From Candidatus Microgenomates bacterium (GTDB lineage: Bacteria > Patescibacteriota > Microgenomatia > UBA1406 > GWC2-37-13), in contig JAHFKS010000003.1 in NCBI GenBank assembly GCA_023245215.1, forward strand, positions 1 through 54,655: 54,655 nucleotides of DNA, given 5' to 3'. Positions 54,641 through 54,655 of this stretch are shown here, one piece after another (the stretch's first letter is position 1; every line of letters starts with the position of its first letter). Both the position numbers and the translations under genes were made by a program. The notes beneath the pieces were generated by a model. That model had not been told where the DNA came from and did not search any database. It saw only the letters and a program-made list of their open reading frames with translations.

Positions 54641-54655
54641 TAAAAATCATTTGCT

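Noticed and set aside
1-54655. Possible UGA recoding (code 25), given CPR-like features
   Set aside because: TGA terminates ORFs at natural domain ends (e.g. 18554-18556, 19889-19891), and the tRNA-Gly found has the ordinary TCC anticodon
1-54655. CRISPR array, integron or transposon
   Set aside because: No regularly spaced repeats and no transposase; the only recombinase is a housekeeping-like XerC/D

Overview
This 54.7-kb window is a compact bacterial chromosome segment. It uses standard code 11: TGA is a true stop, e.g. 18554-18556 and 19889-19891. Short intergenic gaps, many tail-to-tail overlaps, reduced operons and typical hypothetical membrane proteins suggest a Patescibacteria/CPR (Microgenomates-like) genome; this affiliation is inference only. 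I call about 50 protein genes and three tRNAs (Gly-TCC, Ser-GGA, Leu-TAG). The right end (42.8-54.6 kb) is a near-complete de novo UMP operon on the minus strand: pyrB-carA-carB-pyrC-pyrD-pyrK-[2-hydroxyacid dehydrogenase]-[small Cys-rich protein]-three tandem pyrE-like genes-pyrF. A terminator-like hairpin lies just upstream of pyrB. Best candidates for something unusual: (1) a compact module of membrane-anchored FMN_bind protein, ApbE and an NqrB/RnfD-FNR fusion at 18.6-21.4 kb; (2) start codons repeatedly placed 6-9 nt after a TATAAT-like hexamer, or directly after a tRNA 3' end, suggesting mostly leaderless mRNAs; (3) three adjacent, diverged pyrE paralogs; (4) a structured 0.8-kb non-coding region at 29.04-29.83 kb rich in TTATCC motifs and hairpins; (5) repeats inside coding sequence (a GC-rich palindrome and heptamer tandem repeats); (6) a DUF2079 gene split at an A8 run; (7) an internally deleted HAD hydrolase remnant. 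No CRISPR array, rRNA or intact transposase was seen. No database searches were run; all family calls rest on motif recognition.
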